Positions 35,937 through 48,649 of a DNA stretch of 64,000 nt are shown here, in pieces. Location: positions 44,498,682 through 44,562,681 of the forward strand of contig NC_133104.1 of the NCBI RefSeq assembly GCF_022965805.1, given 5' to 3'. Source of the stretch: Primulina eburnea. Lineage: Eukaryota; Streptophyta; Magnoliopsida; Lamiales; Gesneriaceae. Position numbers and translations under genes: made by a program. Each line of letters begins with the position of its first letter. Position 1 is the first letter of the stretch. The notes beneath the pieces were generated by a model, which was not told the DNA's origin, made no database searches, and worked only from the letters and a program-made list of their open reading frames with translations.

Positions 35937-36877
35937 GCCTGGCCGGCAAATGCAAGTTGGGAAAGTTTGGGAAGGAAGTAGTATGGAGTTGAAGGTATGT
36001 ATAAAGAGAGAATGAAGTTCTTTTGTTCATCGTTTCTTTTTGCTCTTTTTTGTGTTGACGGTGTGTTTTCTTTTGCTTTTTGGGTTCTTATTCTAATATT
36101 ATTTTGAAATATTCAAGGGTGCGAGTTATCAAATGTTTTACAAAATAATTAATCGATATTCTTTTATATATTTCACACAAAAGAAATTTGTTATATTTAA
36201 CTACATTATTAAGTGTTTTACAAAATTTTAATTTTAACAAATCATACAACCAAGCCTTCATGTATTTGAAATAAAAGTCTCGTAAAGATGTTCGTGACAA
36301 ATAGCCGAGAGATCCCAAAGATTTATTCTTGCATTTTAATTTTAGAAATATATAATGAAAAGTTGATTTTAACTTTGTGAGTGTGTCTCACATAATCACA
36401 CGTCAATTTAATTCCACCTTATTTAGCAGTTAGCACTCACATTGTATACAATTGGATTTATGCGTCAAAATAAGAAGATTTCACGTATATGGACGAATGT
36501 CACTTGTATTCCAAGTATAATTTAATTTAATTCCATATATATGTGAAATACATTTATTTATACATAAATAAATCAAAACATAATACTAAATTGACAGCAT
36601 AAAATAACGGGATCCCCCAAATCAAAATGTTTGATAACCAAAAGTATTTACAAAGTAAAATCTAAACACATGCCTAAAACTCGGGGGAAAAAAACTGAAC
36701 AATCCTTCAACACAACATGAATAAAGACCAAACCAATAACTGACCTTACCAAAACAGTTTGCAGGCATCCTTTCTTGAATCCTGAAGGGAACGCGCAATC
36801 CATTTCAATACAATCATCACTTGGACTGTTACACTCAATAGTTAAAATGCCTCGATGCGCCATCCAATAAAAAATAC
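35937..36877. other. Spacer between the X8 gene and the receptor kinase
   Basis: Holds the X8 promoter (A-T-A-A-A-G-A-G near 36000 is a weak TATA candidate on neither strand that I can settle) and the receptor kinase 3' UTR. No other gene was seen. Confidence 0.4.
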
Positions 36878-39800
36878 TCATCGACCCTCCTGAAGATCTT
36901 CAGAAAACACAGCAGTTCTAGATATATTTTCGTTATCCAAGACACTCAAACCTGAGTAATGACCAGACGAAAACATTGATGACGCACCATCAGATTCGAA
37001 GGTCGTAGATGACTGCCTAAGATTGGGTACGTTATTGGAATTTGCTATGGCAGAATCCTGATATTCAGTAACTCGTTGCACCATTTTGAGGGATTGTACC
37101 ACTTCACCCATGGTTGGCCGTTGGTTAGCCTCAGGGGCTACACAAGCAGCTGCAATGGTGCAAACCCGAATAAAATCCTCCTTTGGGTACTTACTATCAA
37201 GTTTTGGATCAGCAAGTTCTTCCAGTCGATCCTTATCTCTCAGTATTGGCCTCGCCTGTAAACAATATAGCATGAATCGCCAAACTGGAGTTGATCAAGC
37301 TTTTTTTTAAAAATTAAATCAATGGGTTTACAGACAATTAGCAATTTAACTTGATGAACATAACCTACATAGAGCAAGAACTGACTTCACATGACGAAAT
37401 CATAAATAACGAGGATAGATCTTATAATACAACTAACCCATGTCACAAGGTTCTCTTGGCCGGTGGGTTGCGACATATCTACAGGCTTTCTCCCAGTCAG
37501 CAGTTCAAGAAGAACCACTCCGTAACTGTAAACATCACTCTTTACCAAAAGGTGACCAGTCATGGCATACTCAGGCGCGACATAACTGTAAAAGATTTGG
37601 AATTGTCAAAAGTGTTGAATTAAATAAATAAAATCTTGGACTTTGGACAAGTCAAAGGAGGTGGAGACATGGTTACGAAAAACACTAACCCAAAAGTTCC
37701 CATAACACGGGTGGAAAGGTAGTTAGTCCGACCCTCAGGAGCCTGTTTTGCAAGGCCAAAATCAGAAACTTTAGCATGGAAGTTGTTCTCAAGTAATATA
37801 TTTGATGCCTTGAAATCTCTATGAATTACGCAAGGTTGAGAGTCCTCGTGCAAGTATGCAAGCCCTCTAGCAGCATCAAGAGCAATTTTCATTCTAGTAT
37901 CCCAATCAAGTGGGCAATTTAATCCCAAGGGTCCTGTAACATAAAGTTTCAGCTGAAAAGCATCATCATTAAAATTTGAATAATGTATCATCATGAAAAA
38001 TTACCATGGAGCCATGCCTCAAGACTTCCATTTGAAACTAGCTCGTAACAAAGTAGGTTTTGAGAGGAGTCTCGATTACTGTAGTAACCAACAAGTTTTA
38101 CCAAGTTACGGTGATGCAGTCTACTAAGCATCTCAACCTCAACTAAGAACTCTTTATCCCCTTGTTGTCCACCACTACTAAGCTTCTTTATGGCTACAGG
38201 TGTGCCATCACTTAAAACACCCTTGAAAACCCTACCAAAGCCACCCTCCCCAAGGATACTAGCAGAAGCAAAGTTATTGGTGGCCTCTTTTAGTTCATCA
38301 TATGCGAGAATCCGAGCACTTGTTGGGTGGCGAAGAGATACCCCAGCCAGAATTGTTTCCAGAGTCCTTTGTTTTACTATCACACCATAAAAATAGCAGG
38401 TGAGATCCCAGGAAAAAAAAAGTGAAGTCCAATATTAAAAGGCAATAGACCATGATGACCACGAGTCCTTTTGATAATTTAAGGGCAGGTTAAATGATGA
38501 AAACAAACGAACAAAGGCCTTCATAGTGCTCTGCAAATTTATAACTGAATAAAAGAATAAGGAGAAAAGCCAGAGCAAAACAGGAAGAAAAAGAAAAAAA
38601 TTTCTTGCTTTCAAAATTATTTTAAAAAAACTCAAAAACCAAGGAAATATTGGGTATTTGGGTCTGACTGTCTGAGACCCACGGCATATTAACCCCACCA
38701 TCAAGAAGAAAACAAAACAGATATGATAGAAAACTAATCTAGAAATGATCAACCACGTATGAATTTCAAAGCAGTAATACAGAAAATACGATACTTCACA
38801 AACCTGTTTCTTTAGGAGGTTCCACGTTCTTCTCTTTCTGAGATACGCACAAGCAAACTATAACCATAGAGATGACAGCAATAATCAGGATTAGAGCTCC
38901 AATTGCGATGACAAGAACTAAGCTTGGTGGTTTTTCTCTGTTTGTATTGACGGCTGCGGGACCTGATGGACGGTTAGGTGGTGCTACGACTGGAGATGCA
39001 GCAGATAGCGGAGCTGTATTGAAAACAAAATGGTTACTTCACTTTAATTTTCTTTTCGAGGTGGTCATGGGGAGATTTATTTGATTTAAAAGACAGGTAC
39101 AGACATACAGTAAAAGAACGAACCTAAAAAACACAGTAAATATATTGAAATTAGAGTTAATGTTATAAACAGTCTACCAAATGATTTATTCCTGGTCGAG
39201 CCATCAGCAAAGTTCGAATAACACTAAGCACGGAAGTTTGCTACCATTTGGCGGTATATTGCCACATATGACACCAGATGTAAAGAAACATCAATATTCT
39301 CAACTCGAATAGTCAATCAATTTTTTTCTTATGACATTTGCATGCACCAATCCAATCAATAGAAAACCATAAACAGTCAAAAATTTAAAATTCACCATGA
39401 ACAAGCAGGGGTTGATATTTAATATTAGCACAATAACAAGAAACATGAAGTTTACCTTGAAAAGATACCATGGGTTTGAACCACGTTATATTAAGAAGCC
39501 GATAATCGCCCACTAAAGCAGGATCTAAATGGACCTTGTGCATCAACAGTGAGGAGTTTATTTTAGTAACTTCACTGGCAGAAAAACTGATACCAGTGTG
39601 TGGAGTGATATCCATCGATATATTAAGGCCAGATACGCTGACCATATAAAAGTTGATAAGGTCAATCTGTGAAACCAACAAACCAAGTTGAGAAGCAAAC
39701 TGATCTAGAACAAGATTCCAATTGGGGTTAGAAGAGACATTCAACAATAGAATATCAAGCTTTAATGGATAAACACAGTGGCACCCCCGGCTCTCCCGTT

Positions 39801-40506
39801 TTAGTACTGTGTCTGGTCCACAACAATCTGCCAAAAGGGAAAAAAAGGCGCAAAATGAAATATTAAATTAAAAAGTGAGGATGAGTGATGTTCATCAAAG
39901 AGTATTGCTAAGTATTCAGCATAATCCCTCTTGGTCGCCCAAAGAAAAGAAAATAGTCGGTGGTGGCCTGACAAAGAATAAATTCAATATAAATCTTTCT
40001 GCAAGAAAATGGAGAAAAAGAACATCAATCTTACTAGAGATGCTTGGAGAAAGTGGAGGCTGAGATAAGCCGGTGGGCATAGTATTAGGTTCAGCTTGAG
40101 TTGGCGCAACCTCTAACAGGTGAGGAGCTGGAAGGCTAGTGCTGGCAGGCACTGATACACTCTTTTCCATTAATGGTTTGGACAGACGAGAACTAGAATG
40201 GGGAGCAGAAATCACAAAATGATCATAGCCAGGCGACTGAGCAGGTGCAACATAAGGATTCGGATGTTTTCGATGAGGTTCCCAGGAAAGAGGTCTATTG
40301 GCAGATAGTGGAAACTCAGGCATAGCTCGTGCTTCCACAAGAACTGTGGCTGAATACAAATCTTCTCTTTCTAATATATTATCTCCTAAATTTGCATTGG
40401 TGATGGATATCAAACAGCAAAAGAGAAGAAAACATTTAAGGACAGACCAACAGCCCTCTGGTAGCAACCCTGTAATACAGATTACATACAGAAAGTGTTG
40501 AAACAT
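36878..40506 (-). CDS. ALE2-like receptor-like serine/threonine kinase
   Basis: Predicted 731-aa membrane receptor kinase with exons 40506..40035, 39827..39456, 39013..38804, 38376..38005, 37933..37690, 37585..37438 and 37255..36878, consistent in phase. In order: a hydrophobic N-terminus ([10 protein letters not shown]) then a Ser/Pro-rich stretch; an extracellular domain with [12 protein letters not shown] typical of the ALE2 group; one membrane helix at about 312-337; and a kinase from about 388. The kinase is intact: G-E-G-G-F-G-R-V loop (394-401), Lys415 in V-A-I-K, H-R-D-F-K (513-517), D-F-G (533-535), V-A-P-E-Y. ALE2 itself acts in epidermal and cuticle specification; that role is only inferred by family. 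The start (40506) is uncertain: an acceptor-like TTACAG lies just inside, so the first exon may lie upstream. Confidence 0.87.
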
Positions 40507-41850
40507 GGTTGCTGAACAACTGCTAAAATGGAGGAAAAATTTAACAGCAGCAGACAATTAACTAAAGCCACTCACAGTATAAAAACTAGTACCTAGCCAA
40601 ATTATTTATCATCCCAACTTTATTCAGCTACATTTAACTGAGCCCACAATATTTATCTAGCATCCTTTATGTTTCTTGATTCAGTCTGGGGTACCAAATA
40701 GACGTAATCAGACCCGTCTTTTTCATATCTATCATGAAATTCCAGTACCATATTACCCTCTTTGAGCTTCCATAGATTCAATAGACAAAATAGGTTTCAC
40801 TCACCACTGTTTTTTATTTATACACAAGGAAGCTCAAATCCAAGAGGGGCATATGAATCTCCAAAATTATACTAACAATAATGCGGAGATGTTTGCATTT
40901 GGATTTGCTGACATAACATGACAAGTTTTTCAAAGAAAATGATATAACAAGCTTAAACCTAGCCCCCCTTCTTTAGACACAAAGCAAATCATGATGTATT
41001 CTAGTCGTGAACCGTTTCGAAATAACAATCTACAAGTTGAACTCCTCCTATGGCACACGCTCCAACAAAAGTTAAAAAAACAGAGTCACTGCTATTTCAT
41101 GGACCTTTTCCCAAAAACGCCTTCATCAATCGAATGATGCTATAAATCTGGTCGAGAACTCGTCCTTGCTCAATATTCTCTCATGGAGTCCAACACAATA
41201 AAAAAAATGCACTTACTAAAAAACTAAAGGTCAAGTTACTTAAACTAACATAAAAGAGGTTCAATATATAAGGAAAATAATAAGAATTCTTAAATCAACT
41301 CTTAGAAACTGAAGTAAACAGTTACAATTCAAGCAATCAGCAGACATCGATATCGACTTATTTATCAAATTTTCATACAATCAACTCGACTCTTCCTACA
41401 TTGCCATGAAAAGGTTGAAAACCAAATTAAACAGAAAAATTTCTTGACAAATGAAAGCACGGAAATTCAAAGAAGTCACATAAAACACACCGGAAAAGGA
41501 CCGCAATTTCACGAAGTGCACCATTACCAACAAGGCCTGTCCAGATCTACAGATGGCACAATCGAGTAATCCAAACGGCCAGATTTCAGTTCACTCCAGA
41601 GAAAAATCAGCATCCACAGCCTCCAGAATTGAAATCCACCGACAACAAATTCCTCCAAATTTCCATCCCAAAGAAACAATTCATTGGCATATTTCAGCTC
41701 CGATATAAACCCTCGACACAGGAAAAATCAGTAAATATAAGCCAATGCTTCGTTCACTTGAGACAGCTATCAGTACTCTTCAATTGATATTTTTCTTTAC
41801 GGGAGGCGTGTAGGGTAAGGAGGGGTGTGTGTGTTCAGCTTTTCCACAAT
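40507..41850 (-). other. 5' region of the receptor kinase gene
   Basis: No other gene is seen. The GC-richer part at about 41480-41760 may be a leader exon, with an intron down to about 40560. I tried to extend the coding frame into it through donor TTG|GTAATG near 41515 but met an in-frame stop. Confidence 0.35.
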
Positions 41851-43270
41851 AGTATTTATCGTAAAGTGAGACTAACGTGCGCCATTGAAGGACATAGACG
41901 GTGATGTCAGTCACGTCAACCGTTGAGTGTCTGAAAAGGAGTTTATATCATGTGGCATCGGTGTACAATGATTTCGTGGACCACTCGTTTTAACGGCGAG
42001 TCGTTAATGAGCCGTTAATTATTTTTTTTAAAGCGGGTTAAAAAAGTTCCTCACATGCAGCAACAGATCAAAGAGAACTCTGTAAAAAAATTCGAGTATC
42101 CGTCGTCTAAAACCTTGGCAGAATTAAAATTCGTAGTACGTGAATTTGAATATTTGGAACAAGCCGAATATTCACAAAAGATGTTTGATTAGTTAATAGT
42201 TATTAGACTACTTCTATATTGTGCATTTGAACATATAATATTTATGCTACGGTATCTAATATTAGAATATAATAATATGATCAAATGCTAATTTTATAAA
42301 TTGACGGTGGTTGTCCAATTTTTTTTTATGACGTAGAAACACGCATCCGCTACTTTTAAGTATCAATTGGGTAAACTCTAAAATTAACACAATAACTTGA
42401 AATCATATTAATCAGATAAACCATATTGTACAAAACTATATGTGACAAGCTCGCTGATGAAATCAAAATCTTAATTATTGATCAATAATTCATTTAATCT
42501 ATTATTACAAGGGCGGAGCTACGTGTTGGCGCACCCGGGCTGTAACCTCGGTGGCCCAATTGTTTTTTAAAATTTTTTATGTATTATTTTGGGCAACTTT
42601 TAGATTAGAACGGTGGCCCAAAACTAATACAATAAAACCCAATATGAAAACATATGTGAGCCCAAACATACTGAATCAAACAAACCCAACCCCCCTTGTT
42701 TCTCGACGGTGTCGTCTGTTCCTGGCGGGAGAAGAATCGTCGGTCATAATTCTAGCTCAGGTAGATTTCAAATCTTAGTTCTTCCATTGACCCCTTGGGA
42801 CATGTTCGTTCAATAATGAAAGCCATGCATGGAGTTTAGAACTTTAGAATGCATATTTGACTAACTACAATAAATAAGATCTCACCGAATCAAATTAAAC
42901 AAAAACACATATAGAAATTAGTGACAGAACCAAATCCACGAAACCTTTAGTCGCGAATCCATTGATAAATAATTAAATACAATAAGATCGCACGTCCAAT
43001 AAAATAAAACAATATAATAGAAAAGTGTATTGAACAAGATTGACAAAGACGAAGAGAGATGAGTGAAGTCTATCATGTTTGGTAAAAAAACACAATATTA
43101 TAATTTAGGCCAAAAGTCCTTTTGGTTCAACATCTATTGACATTTTTTCAAGTATATATAAACACGTTACTTAATTATCTTGCGAATTACTACAAGTATA
43201 AACAAACTCCATAGCCTCTACAAATCAATCTCGATTCATTAGTTGGAAACAACACAAGGAGAAATTTATA
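41851..43270. other. Spacer with a partial hAT-like MITE
   Basis: Non-coding. About 42509-42765 looks like a diverged relative of the 9.1-kb hAT MITE: it begins AAGGGCGGAGCTACGT and ends A-A-T-T-C-T-A-G-C-T-C, but the outer right end and target duplication are missing. Confidence 0.4.
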
Positions 43271-43275
43271 TTAGA

Positions 43276-44304
43276 ATGGACCCTTTTGCGAGGTTGCCTG
43301 AGGGATGCATTTCTGAGATCCTATCATTTACATCCCCTTTGGATGCTTCAAGATCATCAATTGTATCGAAAGAATTCGGATCGGCAGTCGAGTCGGACGC
43401 TGTTTGGGAGAGATTTTTGCCATCTGAATATCAAGAAATTGTCTCTGAATCGATTTCTCCTCTCAGATACGCCACCAAGAAAGAGTTGTATTTCCATCTC
43501 TGTCACTCTCCTATTCTTGTTGATGGAGGAAAAATGGTAAGCTAATACTCCAATCACCAGTGTTGTTTAATTAATTTCTTTACATATGATATATATGTAC
43601 ATAGTGTTTTATATTTGTTTGTTGATAGATTTCTTTATTTATCGTTTAATTTTATTTCACATTATTCTGCATGCTTATGATCAATGGAATTTTATTATTT
43701 ATATTTATTAATATACACAAGTTAAAGTAGTTGTTCATCTACCGTACTATCCCGGATCGGAGGTGTTGTTTTGTTTTTGTTTTGCTGTAAGTTTAGAGAT
43801 CCTCGACGATTCTCGCCTATTCTTGCATAACGTAATTCATTGACAAAAAGTACAATTACACCAAATTATTTGATAAAAATTGTTGCACTTAATTATTGTA
43901 AAAGCCATGGCCCATGCACGCAGTACCACTTTATCGAAAAAAAGGACGCAATAATTGATAAATTGACATTCTTACGTCATATTATAAACGATCCATTTAT
44001 TAATTTACACGAAAGACACAATTATATCGATCATACGTACGTCAATATTTTATTGCTATATATCAGCCTTCTGATTAATTTATAATAATTATAGCAAAAT
44101 AAAATTAATTGTTGTTATATTTTACTGCTATATTTTTATGCATGTGATCATAAATTTTGTGAAATGTAACCAGAGCTTTTCCCTTCACAAGAGAGATGGG
44201 AAGAAATGCTTTATGGTTGGAGCAAGACAACTTCAAATTTCATGGAAAGGTTGTTGGGATTTCATTCCACACACCAACTCCAGGTTCGAATCCATAAATA
44301 ATAA

Positions 44305-44346
<42 letters not shown>

Positions 44347-44846
44347 ACAAATGTACATATATATTAAAATGCAACTTATCTATGATTTATATATATAAGA
44401 ACATACATTTATTTTGTTTGCATAATACGTAATATCTTCTTTTTTTTGTTATGTATAAAAACTTTAGATTTGCAGAAGTCGCGAGGCTACGATCTGTAGG
44501 TTGGATCCATATCCAAGGAAGAATAAAAGCTAGAATTCTGTCAAAGAATGCCCATTATGCTGCATATTTAGTGTTTTGGCTTGAGAAGATGGATGGCCTT
44601 AAATCATCAAGCACGGTAGTAAGATTCATCGACGACGAAAATACGAGGAGCGAGCACAAAGAATGTCGAGAAACTGGGAAAATGGCAAAAATGAGAGATG
44701 ATGGATGGATGGAGATTGAAATGGGAAAGTTTTACAATAAGAATGAGGATTATGATGGTGAAATAGAGGTCTGGTTGATTGAGATTAATAATCCCCATGG
44801 AAAGTTTGGACTTATGGTCGAAGGCATTGAGTTTAGGCCCATATAG
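43276..44846 (+). CDS. F-box protein with PP2-type lectin domain (PP2-B family)
   Basis: Predicted 249-aa F-box protein PP2-B type, a substrate receptor of SCF ubiquitin ligases whose C-terminal phloem-lectin-like domain binds glycans or partner proteins. Exons 43276..43536, 44174..44283 and 44468..44846 join in phase. The F-box is at about residues 3-45 (L-P-E-G-C-I-S-E-I-L-S-F-T-S-P-L-D-A), and the PP2 domain from about 88 on, with K-K-C-F-M-V-G-A-R-Q-L then R-F-A-E-V-A-R-L and G-R-I-K-A-R-I-L. The end E-G-I-E-F-R-P matches the family. The first ATG of the F-box frame is used. Intron 2 carries an (AAT)n repeat. No damage was seen. Confidence 0.92.
44298..44343. repeat. (AAT)n microsatellite
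   Basis: About 15 trinucleotide units with one interruption, inside intron 2 of the F-box/PP2 gene. Confidence 0.9.
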
Positions 44847-45381
44847 AAAGGGAAAATGGTGTCTCCTTGACTCTTTCTTGTGATTTGGATGAAGTATGTA
44901 TGGCAATTGGCAAGTCAACAAATGGCGTGGTACGATGAATTAAAGAATCAAGTCATTCATATAATTTCAAATTACTCCTACTGTTCCAATGATGCATATA
45001 AAAGTAAATATTAAATAATATAATTTACTATATAATATGCACTATCTTGGATTCTCAAGGTCACTATTTTTTATGGTTCGTTTTATCTTCTACGAATAAG
45101 AATATTTAAGAGAGGAAATATATTGTGGAATTTTTTTTATATAATTTAGACACAGAAAATAATTAATATGTCAATTAATATAGAAATTTTTAGTACAAAA
45201 GCCGAAAGGACAGATATTTCTTTTAAGTACTTTAAATATATCAATCATGTATAACTAAGAATATTAATTAATTAGATGACATAGCATTAAAGAAAATAAA
45301 TACTGTTTAATTACGATCGCAAATTATAATATTGCATGTTTAAATTACAAGACCAATTTCTTTAACACGAGAATAGACGGA
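44847..45381. other. Spacer between convergent F-box/PP2 and glycine-rich genes
   Basis: AT-rich 3' flank of both genes; nothing else seen. Confidence 0.4.
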
Positions 45382-46491
45382 TTAATGGCCACCACCGCCA
45401 AAGCCGCCTCCACCTCCTACTCCTCCGCCGCCACCAAAGCCTCCACCGCCACCAAAACCTCCGCCGCCTCCACCACCAAAACCACCACCGCCTCCTAGAC
45501 CTCCACCTCCACCTCCACCAGCACCACCCCCGAATCCACCTCCACCACCAAGTCCACCACCACCACCTAAACCACCCCCTCCACCCAAACCGCCACCGGA
45601 TCCACCTCCTAGTCCGCCACCAGCACCACCACCGAGACCTCCACCTCCACCCAATCCGCCACCATGACCTATACCACCGCCTAGTCCACCTCCTGCACCA
45701 CCACCGAGTCCTCCACCGTGACCAATCCCACCACCTAAACCTCCACCACCACCTTTCCCAATTCCACCACCAGCACCTCCACCTAAGCCGCCACCATGGC
45801 CTATACCACCACCGAGTCCACCACCTCTCCCAATTCCACCACCAGCACCTCCACCTAGTCCACCTCCTGCGCCACCACCAAGTCCACCGCCGTGACCAAT
45901 CCCACCACCTTTACCTATCCCACCACCTAAACCTCCACCACCACCTAGTCCACCACCAGCACCTCCACCTAGTCCGCCACCATGGCCAATCCCACCAGCA
46001 CCTCCACCTCCTAAACCTCCACCTCCACCTAGTCCCCCGCCATGACCAATTCCACCACCTAGGCCGCCACCATGTCCTAGTCCACCACCAGCTCCACCTC
46101 CAAGACCAGCTCCACCTCCAAGACCAGCACCTCCACCTAGCCCCCCTCCATGACCAATACCACCACCTAGACCTCCGCCATGTCCTAGTCCAGCACCACC
46201 ACCCAAACCACCACCACTGCCACCACCCAATCCACCGCCGCCACCCAAACCTCCGCCACCGCCTAATCCACCACCTCCACCCAAACCACCTCCACCACCT
46301 ATACCAACCCCAAGCCCTATAGGAAGAGGTTTGCGCAACAATGGTGGCTTCAAGAAAGGCCTGGGCAGAAAAGGCCTAGGTAGCAACTTTTCATCATCAT
46401 AACCTCCATTGACATCCCCAAAAACAGCACAATCAGAAACCAAAACCAGCAAACAAAAACCCACAAATGCACGATAAAATCCACTCATCAT
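45382..46491 (-). CDS. Secreted glycine-rich protein (GRP)
   Basis: Single-exon 369-aa protein. It has a signal peptide (hydrophobic core F-V-G-F-C-L-L-V-L-V, likely cut near residue 25), a short Pro/Leu-rich linker with repeated P-R-P-F-L, then about 300 residues that are mostly glycine. The glycine region is built of G-G-G-L-G-G-G units, with recurrent G-G-G-I-G-H-G-G-G-L blocks in the middle and G-G-G-F-G-G-G toward the end, closing G-G-H. This is the class I structural GRP pattern of cell walls; the precise role is unknown. Two ATGs are adjacent at the start. The repeats make copy-number errors in assembly possible. Confidence 0.9.
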   Translation of the reverse strand: MMSGFYRAFVGFCLLVLVSDCAVFGDVNGGYDDEKLLPRPFLPRPFLKPPLLRKPLPIGLGVGIGGGGGLGGGGGLGGGGGLGGGGGLGGGSGGGLGGGAGLGHGGGLGGGIGHGGGLGGGAGLGGGAGLGGGAGGGLGHGGGLGGGIGHGGGLGGGGGLGGGGAGGIGHGGGLGGGAGGGLGGGGGLGGGIGKGGGIGHGGGLGGGAGGGLGGGAGGGIGRGGGLGGGIGHGGGLGGGAGGGIGKGGGGGLGGGIGHGGGLGGGAGGGLGGGIGHGGGLGGGGGLGGGAGGGLGGGSGGGLGGGGGLGGGGGLGGGGGFGGGAGGGGGGGLGGGGGFGGGGGGGFGGGGGFGGGGGVGGGGGFGGGGH

Positions 46492-46547
46492 TAGTTGTTA
46501 AACGAAACCTAACCTCCACACAATTCTCGATCATCCATTCAAGGCAC

Positions 46548-46555
46548 TATTTATA
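46548..46555 (-). promoter_or_regulatory. TATA box of the glycine-rich protein gene
   Basis: TATAAATA on the minus strand, 57 bases upstream of the first ATG, a normal distance for a short leader. Confidence 0.75.
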
Positions 46556-46559
46556 CTGA

Positions 46560-47255
46560 AAAATGCATGCATCAAATTCAAACCACATGGTAGGTCCTCT
46601 ATTACTCGCCTGCCCAACTTTATTGCAGTAAATGTATGTTGCAATGTGATCGGGCAAAATATTTAATATTTTCCAACCGTCACCTGTTTTCAGACTCGCT
46701 AAATTGGAATAATTTTTTTTTTTTACGAATCCTAAATTGGAAGAATTATAATTGCTTTTAGCATTATTCTTGATTTCCGCAATTTATTATAAGCTTTGGA
46801 TACATATTACTGATATTCTGCTCCTACCCACAAGTTGATTACAGTTATTTCGTTTTCAAAAGTTGATCGTTTTCAGTGAAATTAAATGATCACATGATTA
46901 CCTAATGTATTGTTTTCTAGATCTGATAAATACTTAAACCAAACGATCGATGTCATTTGAACTGCGCGGCCATTTACTTTCTTTAATTAGCTTCTTTCAG
47001 TGTCTCACAGCTCGATCAGACGCGTGATCAATAAATAACACTTGACTTTCTGCGTATAAACAGCGGGTTGGTGTATTCCTAGGCTATGTATCCTTCATTT
47101 TTTTTTAAAGCTTTACGGGTACAAGAATTCTTGTTCACTGTTCTTGCATTTGCTGTGGTGTTTGGTTTGATGTATATGATTTTTAATTAAATTTTTACTC
47201 TTTGCTGCTACCCTCTCTGATTATCTTTCTCGAAGTTAGTTTTTAGAAAAACTCA
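46560..47255. other. GRP promoter and spacer
   Basis: Non-coding, AT-rich. Distal promoter of the GRP gene; no other feature was resolved. Confidence 0.4.
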
Positions 47256-47257
47256 TA

Positions 47258-47885
47258 TTTTTTTTTAATGAAGTAATTCTATTAAAAGAGGTAAAAAGAG
47301 TTACAAATACAAGTAAACTGAACATCCTCAAGAGATACACTTAAAATCGAAACACTGCAATCTACCTACGTCAAACTAGAAAACAAATGAGAGGAAGAAG
47401 GTAAACATCTGTAAGTGTGGATCTGAATCTTCCTTATTATCCTTTCAACATACAGTTTTTCAGCTTCAAACATTACTTTGTTACGCAAATTCTAGACATA
47501 GTAAATTATCGCTACAAGAGCCGTGACTCTCATTCTATTCACTGTAGACTTCTCTCTGTACGTCTCTGAAAAGCTTTCAGAATCGATGTTGGGGTACCCA
47601 TAATCTTCTTCATGCCTAGCCAATGCCGCACACCATCCCAAATCAGTTTCGAGATCCTTCACTTGAAGAAAAGGTGTGTGTTCGATTCCTCGAATTCATG
47701 GCAAAGCACGCATTGTTTGTCTTCAACAAACCCAAGTATATCACGTGTTAGTAACTTGCGTTGAGCAAGCAGCCATAGCACAATGCGGTGCTTCGGAAAA
47801 ATGCATCCTCGGGACAATATGTTATTCCAAGACCACCTACCTTTAACTTTTACAAAATAATCATATGCGCTAGGCATTCGATGGT
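47258..47885 (-). mobile_element. LINE retrotransposon 3' remnant (zf-RVT region)
   Basis: On the minus strand 47877-47659 reads a 72-residue piece of the zinc-binding domain that follows plant LINE reverse transcriptases: W-S-W-N-N-I-L, I-V-L-W-L-L-A-Q-R-K-L-L-T-R-D and C-V-L-C-H-E-F-E-E-S-N-T-H-L-F-F. A stop follows, but the next stretch (W-D-G-V-R-H-W-L-G) continues the family pattern. The element ends in a poly-A run (poly-T on the plus strand at about 47259-47268), the usual LINE terminus. It is a 5'-truncated dead copy. Confidence 0.8.
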
Positions 47886-48649
47886 TGTATATATTTTAGT
47901 GACCTGTGTGTATTTTTTAGCTCAAACCTCGGGCACTGACATTGGGAAAATATTCGAATTTTATGTACGTAAAATTATTTACTTAATCTTTCTTAAATAC
48001 ACACACCAACTTTTGGAATATCTACATTGGATAAGATGAATTAGTTGGACCCCTTACATTCGAATTCAGATTGTTTTAAATGGACACTCGATATGTATTC
48101 ATTTTTTTCCCAGAAGATCGAGAACTACACGAATCAGCCATGTCATTCTCCTAACAAAGTAAAAATATTTGAATCCAAAATTGATCGATCGGATATTCAC
48201 AATAGTGAAGTATATGGAATGCAATCAATTTCTAAATTTAAACTCATGAAAAGAAGAAGTGTCCAATCTTAAAATTATAGTCGTGAATATGACTGATTTA
48301 TTTATTTAACTTTCTGCATAGCTTATATTATTAATAAAAACATATAAAAAAAATCATGATATGTGTGTGAAAAGAATCATCAACCTGATCCGACGATGAA
48401 AAATATTATTTTTTTGTCCAAAATATTATTTTTATTCTCAAAACTATTATTTTTTGTTTAATTATGTCATTGCAAAATATTACGGTGATATATGTTGATT
48501 TGATTGCAAATTATTATTTTTTATGTCAAAAATATTATTTTTTATATTATAAAAATGGATCGAGTCGACTCATTTCATGGATATAGATCCGTGAGATAAT
48601 TGCATATGAGATCTATTTTAACAAAAAAATAGATAAAACATACAAGATT
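47886..48649. other. Spacer with a very decayed MITE-like stretch
   Basis: Non-coding. About 48395-48615 repeats A-A-T-A-T-T-A-T-T-T-T-T blocks and ends G-A-T-C-C-G-T-G-A-G-A, faintly like the Mutator-like MITE family, but it is too diverged to define ends. Confidence 0.35.

Noticed and set aside
41515..41760. Extension of the receptor kinase coding frame into a first exon at 41.5-41.7 kb
   Set aside because: The donor and phase work, but the frame meets a TAG with no ATG after it, so it could only be leader sequence.
48395..48615. A sixth full copy of the Mutator-like MITE
   Set aside because: Only faint similarity and no definable ends or target duplication; kept as a note under the spacer.
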